NCBI RefSeq assembly: GCF_050313795.1
Contig: NZ_JBNPMC010000005.1
Location: forward strand, 1 to 64,000
Reading direction: 5' to 3'
From: CAMBRQ01 sp945870325
GTDB taxonomy: Bacteria; Bacillota; Clostridia; Lachnospirales; Lachnospiraceae
DNA: 64,000 nt
The first letter of the stretch is position 1; each line of letters starts with the position of its first letter. Both the position numbers and the translations under genes were made by a program. The notes under the pieces were generated by a model. The model was not told the DNA's origin. It saw only the letters and a list, made by a program, of their open reading frames with translations, and did not search any database. Below, one piece after another: positions 23,540-31,838 of this stretch.

Positions 23540-25120
23540 ATGTTGGAGAAAGTATATGGAATTGACTTAGGTACTACGAACTCCGCAATTGCAATTTTTG
23601 AGCGGGGAGAAGCGAAGATATTGAAGAATATGGATGATGACGAGGTGACACCTTCTGTTGTAGTATTTACAGGTGTGTCATCAGATGGAAAGGATGAATT
23701 CCTCGTAGGTGAACAGGCAAAGAATATGGCAGCAGCATGCCCGGAGCAGGTGGTTCAGTTTGTGAAGAGGAATATGGGGAACCATGGTGAGATATATAAT
23801 TTTACAGCACCAAGTGGTAAAGATTATACGCCAGAGATGATTTCTTCGTTGATTTTAAGAAAAATATGTAAAGATGCGGAGCAGTATGATGGAGAGAATC
23901 TGGTGAAAGATGTAGTGATTACGGTTCCGGCGTATTTTGATGATGCGAAACGAATTGCTACAAAGCAAGCAGGTGAAATCGCAGGTCTTCATGTGTTGAG
24001 AGTGATAAATGAACCTACGGCAGCAGCAATAGCATTTGGGCTGGATCATTCCTATCAGGGAAGAATTCTGGTATATGATCTTGGCGGCGGAACATTTGAC
24101 GTAACAGTGATGGATGTAAAAGACGGATTTTTTGATGTGATTGCGACAGGCGGAGATCCGCAGCTAGGAGGCATTAATTTTGACCAGAAATTAGTAGAAT
24201 TGATTCGTGAACAGCTGGAAGAAAAAGGATGCACTGTGGATGACGAAGATGATGCAATTATGGCTGACATACGCGAAAAAGCAGAAAAAACAAAAATCCA
24301 GCTTTCAGGAGTAGAACATTCCAGACCGTTTTTTACTATTCAGGGAAAGACCTATCGTTTGGATATTTCCAGAGAGAGTTTTGAAGCAGCATCCAAACCG
24401 TTGATAGAACGTACCCAATTCATATTAGATGATGTAATGTGCGAAAAAGGAGTTATCTGGGAAGAAATTGACCAAGTACTTATGGTAGGAGGTTCGACAA
24501 AAATGCCCATGGTAAAAAGGTGGTTGGAACAGATATCTGGTAAAGAAGTGGCGTATAAAGTAGATCCGGATACGGCAGTTGCCAAAGGAGCGGCAATATT
24601 TGCAAGCACGCTAAAGGAAGAAAGTGGCTCTAAATCATCGGTGATTCCGATGGGGCTGAAGAGCGGAGAAGATAAGGAAGAAGGAATCGCAAAACTGGTA
24701 ATTTCGGATGTTACATCCCAGTCGTTGGGAGCGGTATCATGGGATACCGTGTTAAAAAAAGAGGTAAATACGGTCATTATTCCGAACAATACAAAGATTC
24801 CGGCAAAATGCTCGCAGGAATTTATGACATTGGAAGATAACCAGACTTCACTTAAATTACAGGTGACAGAAGGGAATGATTCCGAATTGGAATATGTGAA
24901 AATTATCGGTGAAAGTCTTTTGCGGATCCCACCATATCCAGCGGGCTCTGGTGTAAAAGTTATTTACGCTTATGACCCGGATCAGACTGTTTTTATTGAA
25001 GTTATTGATATGGTTACCAATAAAAGTCTGGGTACTTTTGAAGTCGAGAGAACATCGAATCTTTCAAATGAAGAAATGGTTCACGCAACGGACATTGTCT
25101 GTAAAACAAATGTGGAATAG
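23540..25120 (+). CDS. DnaK-like Hsp70 chaperone, C-terminally short
   Basis: A 526-residue Hsp70. The nucleotide-binding domain is complete: GIDLGTTNS at 7-15, VITVPAYFDDAKR, VINEPTAAAIAFG, YDLGGGTFDVTV and VGGSTKMPMV. The beta-sandwich substrate-binding domain is divergent (about 385-520), and the helical lid of normal DnaK (about 610-640 residues) is missing. It is therefore not the housekeeping DnaK but a dedicated version, likely with altered substrate release. The start ATG 23540 has SD AGGAG. It is followed by a GrpE-like gene after 18 bp, and a J-like gene lies upstream, so the locus has a private Hsp70 cycle. Confidence 0.88.
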   Translation: MLEKVYGIDLGTTNSAIAIFERGEAKILKNMDDDEVTPSVVVFTGVSSDGKDEFLVGEQAKNMAAACPEQVVQFVKRNMGNHGEIYNFTAPSGKDYTPEMISSLILRKICKDAEQYDGENLVKDVVITVPAYFDDAKRIATKQAGEIAGLHVLRVINEPTAAAIAFGLDHSYQGRILVYDLGGGTFDVTVMDVKDGFFDVIATGGDPQLGGINFDQKLVELIREQLEEKGCTVDDEDDAIMADIREKAEKTKIQLSGVEHSRPFFTIQGKTYRLDISRESFEAASKPLIERTQFILDDVMCEKGVIWEEIDQVLMVGGSTKMPMVKRWLEQISGKEVAYKVDPDTAVAKGAAIFASTLKEESGSKSSVIPMGLKSGEDKEEGIAKLVISDVTSQSLGAVSWDTVLKKEVNTVIIPNNTKIPAKCSQEFMTLEDNQTSLKLQVTEGNDSELEYVKIIGESLLRIPPYPAGSGVKVIYAYDPDQTVFIEVIDMVTNKSLGTFEVERTSNLSNEEMVHATDIVCKTNVE

Positions 25121-25138
25121 AAAATGGAAGGTGGATAT

Positions 25139-25606
25139 ATGTCTGAACAAGAATATGAAAAAATCCTATGTGAAATGAAAGAAGAATTAGTGGGAATGAA
25201 GGATTTGTTTGTACGCAGGCTTTATGAGGATAAGCAAAAAACAGAATTAATCCGGATTTTAACGGAGCAGATTCATTTTACGGTGTTGGAACCATTTATT
25301 TCAGATCTGATTTTGGTGTTAGATCGTCTGGAAAGTTCAGAAGATGAATTTTCCTGTTCTGTGCATGATGAGATATATGATATTCTCCACCGAAGAGGAG
25401 TAGAAGAAATAGATACGAGAAAAGAATTTGATCCTTCTGTAATTAAAATTGTGCGTGTGGAAGAAAAAAATGGAGTCGATAAAATGGAGATTGAAAAGGT
25501 TATTCGTAAAGGATATCGAACTGTGGGAAAAGTATTACGGTCTGCAGAAGTGGCAGTTTTAGTTCCAGCACGGGAAATAGACAGTTCTAAACAGGAGAAA
25601 CTGTAA
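25139..25606 (+). CDS. GrpE-like nucleotide exchange factor
   Basis: A 155-residue protein with a helical N-terminal part (EQEYEKILCEMKEELVGMKDLFVRRL), a helical middle and a C-terminal beta-wing. The wing includes the GrpE-like segment RKGYRTVGKVLRSAEVAVLVP, comparable to GY-x-x-x-x-RVLRPA-x-V in GrpE. The region before it (RRGVEEIDTRKEFDPSVIKIV) also fits GrpE. It would exchange ADP for ATP on the neighbouring DnaK-like protein. SD GGAAGGTGG sets the ATG at 25139. It is the last gene of the operon and ends 124 bp before the sensory genes. Confidence 0.78.
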   Translation: MSEQEYEKILCEMKEELVGMKDLFVRRLYEDKQKTELIRILTEQIHFTVLEPFISDLILVLDRLESSEDEFSCSVHDEIYDILHRRGVEEIDTRKEFDPSVIKIVRVEEKNGVDKMEIEKVIRKGYRTVGKVLRSAEVAVLVPAREIDSSKQEKL

Positions 25607-25690
25607 TTTGCATAAGTTGTAGCATGATGATGGAATACTAGCATTTCAATCTATTTCCCAAAGGAGAGTCATCATTATAAATAAAAATGC

Positions 25691-25696
25691 TATAAT
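25691..25696 (+). promoter_or_regulatory. -10 box before the sensory operon
   Basis: TATAAT lies 34 bp before the ATG at 25730 and is followed by SD TGGAGGGAG. No good -35 is visible. It suggests the sensory genes can be expressed apart from the chaperone cluster. Confidence 0.5.
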
Positions 25697-25729
25697 GAAC
25701 GGAGAACTTTTTATATCTGGAGGGAGTTT

Positions 25730-27253
25730 ATGAATGAACAGAACTGTAGAATTTTAAATTTAATAGGTGCCACTATATTATTGTTAGCGGTTTCTGCATA
25801 TCGTCAGCTTAGTATAAGATATTTACAGGGAGATTTTGTACGACCATATATTGTTTATGCAGTATATATATTTCTTCTTTTGAACTGGCAGTATTTTATC
25901 AGCACAAAGATTACACAGAAGATGATGAGTTTCCATCTTACTGCACAAAATATTGTCTGTATCTTTTATATCACTGTTCGCTTTGTACAGGATGCATTTC
26001 TCTATGTAGACGTTCAGCTAATGCGTTTTACTGGATACTTCATTCATATATTAGTGGTACTGGGGCCTTTGTTTGGCTTGTATGGTGCATTTTATCTTGG
26101 CAAATCTGAGGATTATCGTATTAACAGGAAATGGTATATGTTGTTGATTCCTGCTTTTGGTTTGATTGCGATGGCTCTGACAAACGAATACCACCATTTT
26201 TTATTTTATGTAGTACCGGAAGAACCGCAGCCGAACCTATATTTTCATCCATACATCGGAACATATCTTACATATTTATGGGGATTGGGGATAGTTTGTT
26301 ATCAAGTGTATGTAATCTATAAACGTAACGAAGCAATTAAAACGGACCCGCTCTATAAAAAGCTGATTCCGTTTTATGAACCAATATTACTTCTTGTGTT
26401 TAGTATTCCGTATGCAGCGACTGCTTACGTAATACGGTTTGAAATCGTCGAATTATCAGCCGGACTTATTTTTATAGCAGTCTTATGTTGGAATTTATAC
26501 ATATTCATTGGGCTTATACCGGTGAATACTTGTTATGGTAAGGTGTTTCGAAAATCAACAGTGGCAATGCAGATTCTTTCGTCGGATGGTACGCCGATTG
26601 TTATTTCTGAAAATGCATCCAATATTACACCGCAAGTGTTGGAAATTTTAAAACGGAAGAAACGCATCCTTACCAGTGAGGATATAGAAATGAATATTCA
26701 TAATATTTCAAATGGCTACATGATTTGGCAGAATGATTTGTCTGAAATAAATCAGGTTTTTCGTAAGTTACAGAATTTAAATATAGAACTAGAACAAAAA
26801 CAAGATCTGTTGGCTCAGGAAATTCGCATTAAATCTAATGAAGCAAACATTCAGGTTAGAAATGATATCTATGATCAGCTTACCACTGAATTGTCCAAAC
26901 AGCTTTGCTTATTAGAAAAATTGTTGCCAGAGGAAGAACACCCGGGAAAATGGGATAAAATTAGTTTGATAGGGACATATATTAAGCGGTTTTGCAATTT
27001 GCAGCTTACTTATCAGGAGAATCAGATGATTCCAAACAATGACTTACGAATTAGTTTGGAAGACATGGCAAAATGTATGAGAAATATCGGCCTAGATGTA
27101 AGACTTATCTTTTGTCCGACAAAGCAATTGGAGCCGCAATGTATTTTGTACGCTATGAAGAGGTTAGAAGAAATATTAGAAGAATCTGATTTTCGATTAT
27201 CGGCAATTTCTATCTGTGTAAGTGACGACGTTTATTTTGAGAAGAAGGAGTAA
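25730..27253 (+). CDS. 7TM sensor protein without kinase ATPase domain
   Basis: A 507-residue membrane protein. Seven to eight hydrophobic segments fill residues about 8-270, in the pattern of the histidine-kinase N-terminal 7TM domain. A small PAS-like region follows (about 275-345), then a coiled coil (NLNIELEQKQDLLAQEIRIKSNE) and a helical domain with RNDIYDQLTTELSKQL, which resembles a phosphotransfer helix pair. There is no recognisable HATPase domain before the C-terminus. The kinase gene starts 5 bp after its stop, so this protein probably acts as the input partner of that kinase. Confidence 0.75.
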   Translation: MNEQNCRILNLIGATILLLAVSAYRQLSIRYLQGDFVRPYIVYAVYIFLLLNWQYFISTKITQKMMSFHLTAQNIVCIFYITVRFVQDAFLYVDVQLMRFTGYFIHILVVLGPLFGLYGAFYLGKSEDYRINRKWYMLLIPAFGLIAMALTNEYHHFLFYVVPEEPQPNLYFHPYIGTYLTYLWGLGIVCYQVYVIYKRNEAIKTDPLYKKLIPFYEPILLLVFSIPYAATAYVIRFEIVELSAGLIFIAVLCWNLYIFIGLIPVNTCYGKVFRKSTVAMQILSSDGTPIVISENASNITPQVLEILKRKKRILTSEDIEMNIHNISNGYMIWQNDLSEINQVFRKLQNLNIELEQKQDLLAQEIRIKSNEANIQVRNDIYDQLTTELSKQLCLLEKLLPEEEHPGKWDKISLIGTYIKRFCNLQLTYQENQMIPNNDLRISLEDMAKCMRNIGLDVRLIFCPTKQLEPQCILYAMKRLEEILEESDFRLSAISICVSDDVYFEKKE

Positions 27254-27257
27254 TGCT

Positions 27258-28292
27258 GTGATTATGAAAAAGCAAACGGTTAAAATGATTAAGCAGGCAA
27301 TTGATTCTTATCCCGGAGGAATTTGTTTTGCAACATTAGACGGACGGGTGATTCTCGTGAATGAGAAAATGAATGAACTTGTGAACGAACTCCTCGGTCA
27401 TACGATTTTGAATGCAAAAGTCACATGGGAGAAATTGGAACAGTGCACAGATTCGCCTACAAGTAAGAGATTAAATAAGCCGTGGTTCACACAATCTTTG
27501 GATGAAACGACAGACAATGATCATCGCCGTATATTTTTTCAATTTGCAGACAAAAGTGTTTGGCGTTTTGAATGGCAGCTTATTGATAAAAATACTGTTC
27601 AGATAGAAGCGGCAGAGATTACCAGGCTTTACCAATTAAGTGAAGAACTGCATGAAAATAATGTACGTCTGCATGAAATGCAGGAACGTCAAAAATCTTT
27701 ATTAGATAATATAGTACAGATTAATCAGAACAAAGAAATTTTAGCGATTAAAATGCGTATTCATGACGAGTTTGGAAATTGCCTGCTTGCGACCCAAAAA
27801 GCAATTAGTGAACAAAATTTGCCTGAAAACGTAGAAGAGCTTAGAGAAAACTGGAGTAACACAATCCGCAATTTTTCGAATATTCCTATGATATGGTCTG
27901 TTCCAGACGCGGCGCTTCAATCTGAACTCTTACAAGTTGCTGAACTTATAGGATGTAAGGTGAATTTTATTGGAGACCAGCCTGCTGAACGATTGGCACT
28001 TAGGCTGGTTTATGCATCTGTGCGTGAAGCTTTGACAAATGCAGTACGTCATGCAGATGCTACGGAACTTACGGTGCAGATAGATAAATCCGTATCTGGT
28101 TATCATATAGAAATATCTAGTAATGGAGCTGCTGTGAATTCTGAAATCAAAGAGGGAAATGGTCTTAGTGGATTAAGGAGACGTTTAGAGCAAGAAGGAG
28201 CTATACTTAAAATTCTATACAATCCGGGAGTTACACTTGTTGTAGATGTTCCAACAGATGTTATCAAACCACAGAAAGGAGAAAATAAATGA
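27258..28292 (+). CDS. Sensor histidine kinase (NarX/HisKA_3-like)
   Basis: A 344-residue soluble kinase. Residues about 10-120 are PAS-like (DSYPGGICFATLDGRVILVNEKM), a coiled coil follows, then the phospho-acceptor helix KMRIHDEFGNCLLA. The C-terminal ATPase domain has REALTNAVRHADAT (N box) and GNGLSGLRRRLEQEGA (G box). GTG 27258 is the likely start, since SD AAGGAG at 27245-27250 lies 7 bp before it; ATG 27264 is an alternative. The stop overlaps the regulator start by 4 bp. It should phosphorylate the LuxR-type regulator downstream. Confidence 0.85.
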   Translation: MIMKKQTVKMIKQAIDSYPGGICFATLDGRVILVNEKMNELVNELLGHTILNAKVTWEKLEQCTDSPTSKRLNKPWFTQSLDETTDNDHRRIFFQFADKSVWRFEWQLIDKNTVQIEAAEITRLYQLSEELHENNVRLHEMQERQKSLLDNIVQINQNKEILAIKMRIHDEFGNCLLATQKAISEQNLPENVEELRENWSNTIRNFSNIPMIWSVPDAALQSELLQVAELIGCKVNFIGDQPAERLALRLVYASVREALTNAVRHADATELTVQIDKSVSGYHIEISSNGAAVNSEIKEGNGLSGLRRRLEQEGAILKILYNPGVTLVVDVPTDVIKPQKGENK

Positions 28293-28912
28293 TTCAAGTC
28301 TTAATTGTGGAAGATTCTCAGATATTCCGTAAAGTTATAGAGAATCAGATTGCTCGGTCAGAACAATATGCACTATATGCTTCCATAGAAAATGCTGCGA
28401 ATGCGGAGATTGCATGTTTGCGAGGTAAAGTTGATCTTATTCTTATGGATGTATGTACTGCCGATGATGAATCGGGTTTGAAAGCGGCAGCGAAAATCAA
28501 GCAATATAATTCAAAAATCAAAATTATTATTATGACATCTATGCCGGAGCACTCTTTCATTCAAAAAGCAAAAAAATATGGTTGCGACGGATTTTGGTAT
28601 AAAGAATATGAGGATAATTCTCTCATAGAAATTTGTGATCGCGTTCTAAATGGTGAAAAAGTATATCCTGAAAATACGCCAATCATACGAATCGGCTGTG
28701 CAGACAATCGTGAATTTACAAATCGTGAATTTCAGATTATTAGAGAACTTACCAAGGGCAGAAAATATGAAGACATAGCGGTAGAACTTGATATTTCTCT
28801 AAATACAGTTAAGTATCATATTAAAAATATTTTACTGAAAACAGGTTTTCAAAATACTTTGCAGGTAGTCGCCGAAGTTGTGGAAAGGCGTCTGATTCTT
28901 CCTAAGTATTAA
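28289..28912 (+). CDS. LuxR/NarL-type response regulator
   Basis: A 207-residue regulator. The receiver domain has VLIVEDSQIF with the acidic pocket, the phospho-acceptor D in LILMDVCTADDESG, T in IIMTSMPEHS, and K in YKEYEDNS. The C-terminal LuxR helix-turn-helix reads FTNREFQIIRELTKGRKYEDIAVELDISLNTVKYHIKNI. ATGA overlap links it to the kinase. Its targets are unknown; the upstream chaperone operon or the downstream DUF4869 operon are the obvious candidates. Confidence 0.9.
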   Translation: MIQVLIVEDSQIFRKVIENQIARSEQYALYASIENAANAEIACLRGKVDLILMDVCTADDESGLKAAAKIKQYNSKIKIIIMTSMPEHSFIQKAKKYGCDGFWYKEYEDNSLIEICDRVLNGEKVYPENTPIIRIGCADNREFTNREFQIIRELTKGRKYEDIAVELDISLNTVKYHIKNILLKTGFQNTLQVVAEVVERRLILPKY

Positions 28913-29322
28913 AAGGTGAGATACATCGTGTAGATGAAAAACAGATTCCTTGTAACAGGATTAATTGTTTCTGTATGTATTCAGATTATACGCCGCTTAC
29001 TTTAGATGAGTGGATTGAATTTGACAGAAAACGAAGAGCCGGGAATACGAGGTAGATATTATATCAAAAGATCATTTTATTGTCCCTCGAGATGTCCCTC
29101 AGATGTCACCTAAGATGGATCAAATACTCAGATTGTAAATCTGATCCGGAAGAATAGTAAAATGAGTATGGCTATAATGGATATTGGAAATCCATTGAAT
29201 AAAACCGTAATCTTTTTATCCTGGAGTGATTTTTTTTTTTAGATATGATATACTGAATTATCAGATGTAAGAAGATATGTAAAGAATATTTGAAAAGGTA
29301 TTAAGAAGAATGGAGAGACGGA
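28913..29322. other. Non-coding gap after the sensory operon
   Basis: About 410 bp with no supported gene. A 26-codon ORF from 28974 (MYSDYTPLTLDEWIEFDRKR) looks like a gene end fragment but has no homology I can name. CAGATTGTAAATCTG is a small hairpin near 29131. A -10-like TATACT at 29249 precedes the DUF4869 gene. Confidence 0.5.
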
Positions 29323-29775
29323 ATGCTTACAATAATTTATGGCGATACTTCGAACAGCATTTATAATACAAGCGTTTATTTTAAAAACACATATGAACCT
29401 GAATGGCTTGAAACAGATCTTGCTAAAAAAATGATTATGGATGTTGATCATTCCGAAGTTTTGAGTGGGGAATGTATTAACAGTCCGGTTCTTGGACAAA
29501 TTCCACCGGAACGTTTATCGGGTGGAGTGAAAACATTATTATTGATGTTAAACGAACCGGACAAAATATTTAATGCGTCTACCTGTGGAGATAATTGCGC
29601 AAAATGGATACTGGAGATTGGTAAACAGCAGGATCTTACAATCAATTTACGCCATATGATGAGTTTTGGAAAAGATACTAAATTTGATATCCAGATAAAA
29701 AATGGGGGAGAATTCGTTCATACTATGCGGGAATTAATTCCATTTGCAAGTAAATACTTGAATGAGATGCAATAG
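29323..29775 (+). CDS. DUF4869 family protein
   Basis: A 150-residue soluble protein matching DUF4869, a family common in gut Lachnospiraceae. Family-like motifs are IIYGDTSNSIYNTSVYFKN, LSGGVKTLLLM and FNASTCGDNCAKWIL. The function is unknown. SD TGGAGAG precedes the ATG. A P-loop protein gene follows 11 bp later, and the two usually occur together, which suggests an ATPase with a small dedicated partner, possibly a toxin-antitoxin or regulatory pair. That is inference. Confidence 0.72.
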   Translation: MLTIIYGDTSNSIYNTSVYFKNTYEPEWLETDLAKKMIMDVDHSEVLSGECINSPVLGQIPPERLSGGVKTLLLMLNEPDKIFNASTCGDNCAKWILEIGKQQDLTINLRHMMSFGKDTKFDIQIKNGGEFVHTMRELIPFASKYLNEMQ

Positions 29776-29786
29776 GGGTAGCGGAT

Positions 29787-30761
29787 ATGAAAGGTTCACA
29801 TAGAGTAATTATAGAAGCGAAAAGAGTAAAATATGATTTTACCCTGACAAGAAATATCACGATTTTAACAGGAGATAGTGCTTCTGGGAAAACGGTGTTA
29901 ATTGATTACATTCGTGATTATAGAAGGTATGGTTCTGAAAGTGGCGTAATGGTTTCCTGTGACCGTGAATGCCGAACACTCGATAATGAAGACTGGGAAA
30001 TGCAGCTAAAAAGAATAACAAACAGTATTATTTTTATTGATGAAGGAAATAGATTTGTCACTTCAAAAGAGTTTGCAAAGCTTGCGCTTGAGTCAGACAA
30101 TTATTTTGTTCTTGCAACGCGGGAAAAAATGCCTATGCTCCCATATAGTGTACAGGAAATCTACGGATTCCGCGAATCTGGGAAATATCATGAAGCAAAG
30201 CAGAAATATAATGAAATGTATCACCTTTATGGTGAGATTTCAGCGCAGAGTTCTATAGAGCCTGAATTAGTAATTACCGAGGACTCAAATTCCGGATATG
30301 ATTTTTTCGCAAAATTGTCCGAACAGAAAAATGTCAATTGTATTTCTGCAAATGGGAAATCTAATATCATCAAATGCTTGCAGGACAGTGAAAAAACGCA
30401 AGGTACACGTTTGATTATAGTGGATGGAGCAGCATTTGGTTCTGAAATGAAAGAGGTATATGAATATTTGAACACAGTTGGTAATGTTGTGCTTTATGCA
30501 CCAAAATCATTTGAATGGTTATTGCTTTCGTCCAATACTATTCCAAATGCAAATGTTACAGAGATTCTGCAGGAACCGGAGAATTACATAGACAGCAAAA
30601 AATATGCAAGTTGGGAAAGATTCTTTACAGCTTTGCTAATAGACATGACCAAAGGTGATCCGGTCTGGTCATATTCTAAGAAAAAAATATCGAGTGTTTA
30701 TGTATCTTCAAAAGTGATAACTGCTGTGAAAAAAATGATGAAATTAGTTATATGGGATTAG
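29787..30761 (+). CDS. P-loop ATPase partner of DUF4869
   Basis: A 324-residue soluble protein. Walker A GDSASGKT is near residues 31-38, Walker B SIIFIDEGNR near 85-95, and a strand NYFVLATREKMP follows like sensor 1. The second half has VNCISANGKSNIIKCL and TRLIIVDGAAFGSEM, which look like a second, degenerate NTPase-like unit. No known function. It ends just before the long repeat copy B, so it is the last gene of module III. Confidence 0.72.
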   Translation: MKGSHRVIIEAKRVKYDFTLTRNITILTGDSASGKTVLIDYIRDYRRYGSESGVMVSCDRECRTLDNEDWEMQLKRITNSIIFIDEGNRFVTSKEFAKLALESDNYFVLATREKMPMLPYSVQEIYGFRESGKYHEAKQKYNEMYHLYGEISAQSSIEPELVITEDSNSGYDFFAKLSEQKNVNCISANGKSNIIKCLQDSEKTQGTRLIIVDGAAFGSEMKEVYEYLNTVGNVVLYAPKSFEWLLLSSNTIPNANVTEILQEPENYIDSKKYASWERFFTALLIDMTKGDPVWSYSKKKISSVYVSSKVITAVKKMMKLVIWD

Positions 30762-30780
30762 TGTAAAATTGCACAATCCT

Positions 30781-31095
30781 GTAGTCGACCCCCATAGACA
30801 AATCGACAATAACGTTGTATAGTAATAATAGAAATCTGGTCAATTGAATATGTTTATCATTCCTGCTTGTAAGGGGATGGTAGCCGGAACATGATATCTG
30901 TTAGTAACAACAGAGCTTTCCCCGGATGTTAGCAGTTGCAAAGAATCTGCTAATTTTCAGGGCTTATCTGGACTTAACAGAAAGGATATTCAGATTACCA
31001 GAATTTGATTTGAAAGTGAAAAAAGTCCTTGATAATAAAGGGCTAAACATATCAGTTCTTGACAGGGATTAACAGAACCACAGAGCTCTCCTAAG
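30781..31095 (+). repeat. 315-bp long direct repeat, copy B
   Basis: Counterpart of 14531-14845. It ends in GCTCTCCTAAG and continues without break into att core copy 4 at 31088-31101, so here the terminal repeat and att core are properly joined. A third copy, with most of its length deleted, is at 36781-36815. Confidence 0.85.
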
Positions 31096-31128
31096 CGCTA
31101 GTTGTGAGTTCGATTCTCGCAGGTAACG
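31088..31128 (+). repeat. att core copy 4 with tRNA-Arg 3' half
   Basis: CTCCTAAGCGCTAG (31088-31101) is followed by a T-arm and CAGGTAACG, a slightly altered acceptor 3' strand. It marks the module III/IV junction. Confidence 0.8.
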
Positions 31129-31132
31129 TTGG

Positions 31133-31181
31133 AAAAAGCGGTTGTGACTAGTAGAGAATGCTAGGTCATGAACCGCTTTTT
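31133..31181 (+). terminator. Terminator at the left end of module IV
   Basis: AAAAAGCGGTT pairs with AACCGCTTTTT. It is a diverged copy of the hairpins at 8166 and 15159. Confidence 0.8.
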
Positions 31182-31270
31182 GTTTTCAATGAGATGAAAC
31201 AAAGCAGGTGAAGCATCCGGCTGATTTCAAAGGACATGCAGAGGAAATCATTGAGAAAAGCAATATAGTT

Positions 31271-31708
31271 CTAAATATGTGCTTTATCATATAATTGTTG
31301 GATTTCAGCAGGAAATTTGTTGGGCATCATTTCGTTGATTTTATCCTCATTTCCATCAGCCATTGCTTTTTCGTAATACCAGCATTTGAACTTTAGCATG
31401 GCAAGAGTTTTTTCAAGAGCATTTATTTCTTCTTCTACAGCTTTTTTGCGTAATTCAAAAAGTTCTTTTCTGTTTGCATAGGTTGAACTTCCTTCCGATA
31501 CCCATTTGAAAAACTGCTTTATTTCTTTGATTTCCAGTCCGGACTTTTTCAGGCATTCTATGACTCGGATTGCTTCAAGTTCCGCATCACTGAATTGTCT
31601 GATATTGCCCTTACGCTCCAGATTAGGAAAAAGACCTTCTTTGTCATAGTATCTTAAGGTTGAAATGGGAAGATGAAACATATCTGCGACTTGTCCTATT
31701 GTATACAT
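31271..31708 (-). CDS. MerR family transcriptional regulator
   Basis: A 145-residue regulator with the MerR winged helix at residues 1-70 (YTIGQVADMFHLPISTLRYYDKEGLFP) and a coiled-coil dimer helix (about 75-115). A C-terminal tail has few cysteines and no metal site, which fits the small-molecule responsive branch. It is divergent from an alpha/beta hydrolase gene. The 19-bp-spaced promoter between them has a palindrome of the MerR type, so it probably controls the hydrolase-flavodoxin operon. Confidence 0.9.
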   Translation of the reverse strand: MYTIGQVADMFHLPISTLRYYDKEGLFPNLERKGNIRQFSDAELEAIRVIECLKKSGLEIKEIKQFFKWVSEGSSTYANRKELFELRKKAVEEEINALEKTLAMLKFKCWYYEKAMADGNEDKINEMMPNKFPAEIQQLYDKAHI

Positions 31709-31741
31709 GCATTTATCCTTTCAAAAAATTAAAAATTGATA

Positions 31742-31772
31742 TTGACCTAAAGTTAGGTTTAGGTACTACAAT
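31742..31772 (+). promoter_or_regulatory. MerR-type promoter with palindromic operator
   Basis: -35 TTGACC (31742-31747) and -10 TACAAT (31767-31772) are separated by 19 bp, the long spacing corrected by MerR-family activators. The palindrome ACCTAAAGTTAGGT (31745-31758) lies at the start of the spacer. It should drive the hydrolase and flavodoxin genes under control of the divergent MerR regulator. Confidence 0.8.
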
Positions 31773-31838
31773 ACAATTATTATAAAGTATAGTGCTTTTG
31801 ATTACAAGAAAATAATTGAGATTATGAAAGGATTTATC

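Noticed and set aside
28974..29054. A 26-codon ORF as a gene
   Set aside because: Too short, no SD and no partner; it may be a fragment but cannot be supported.
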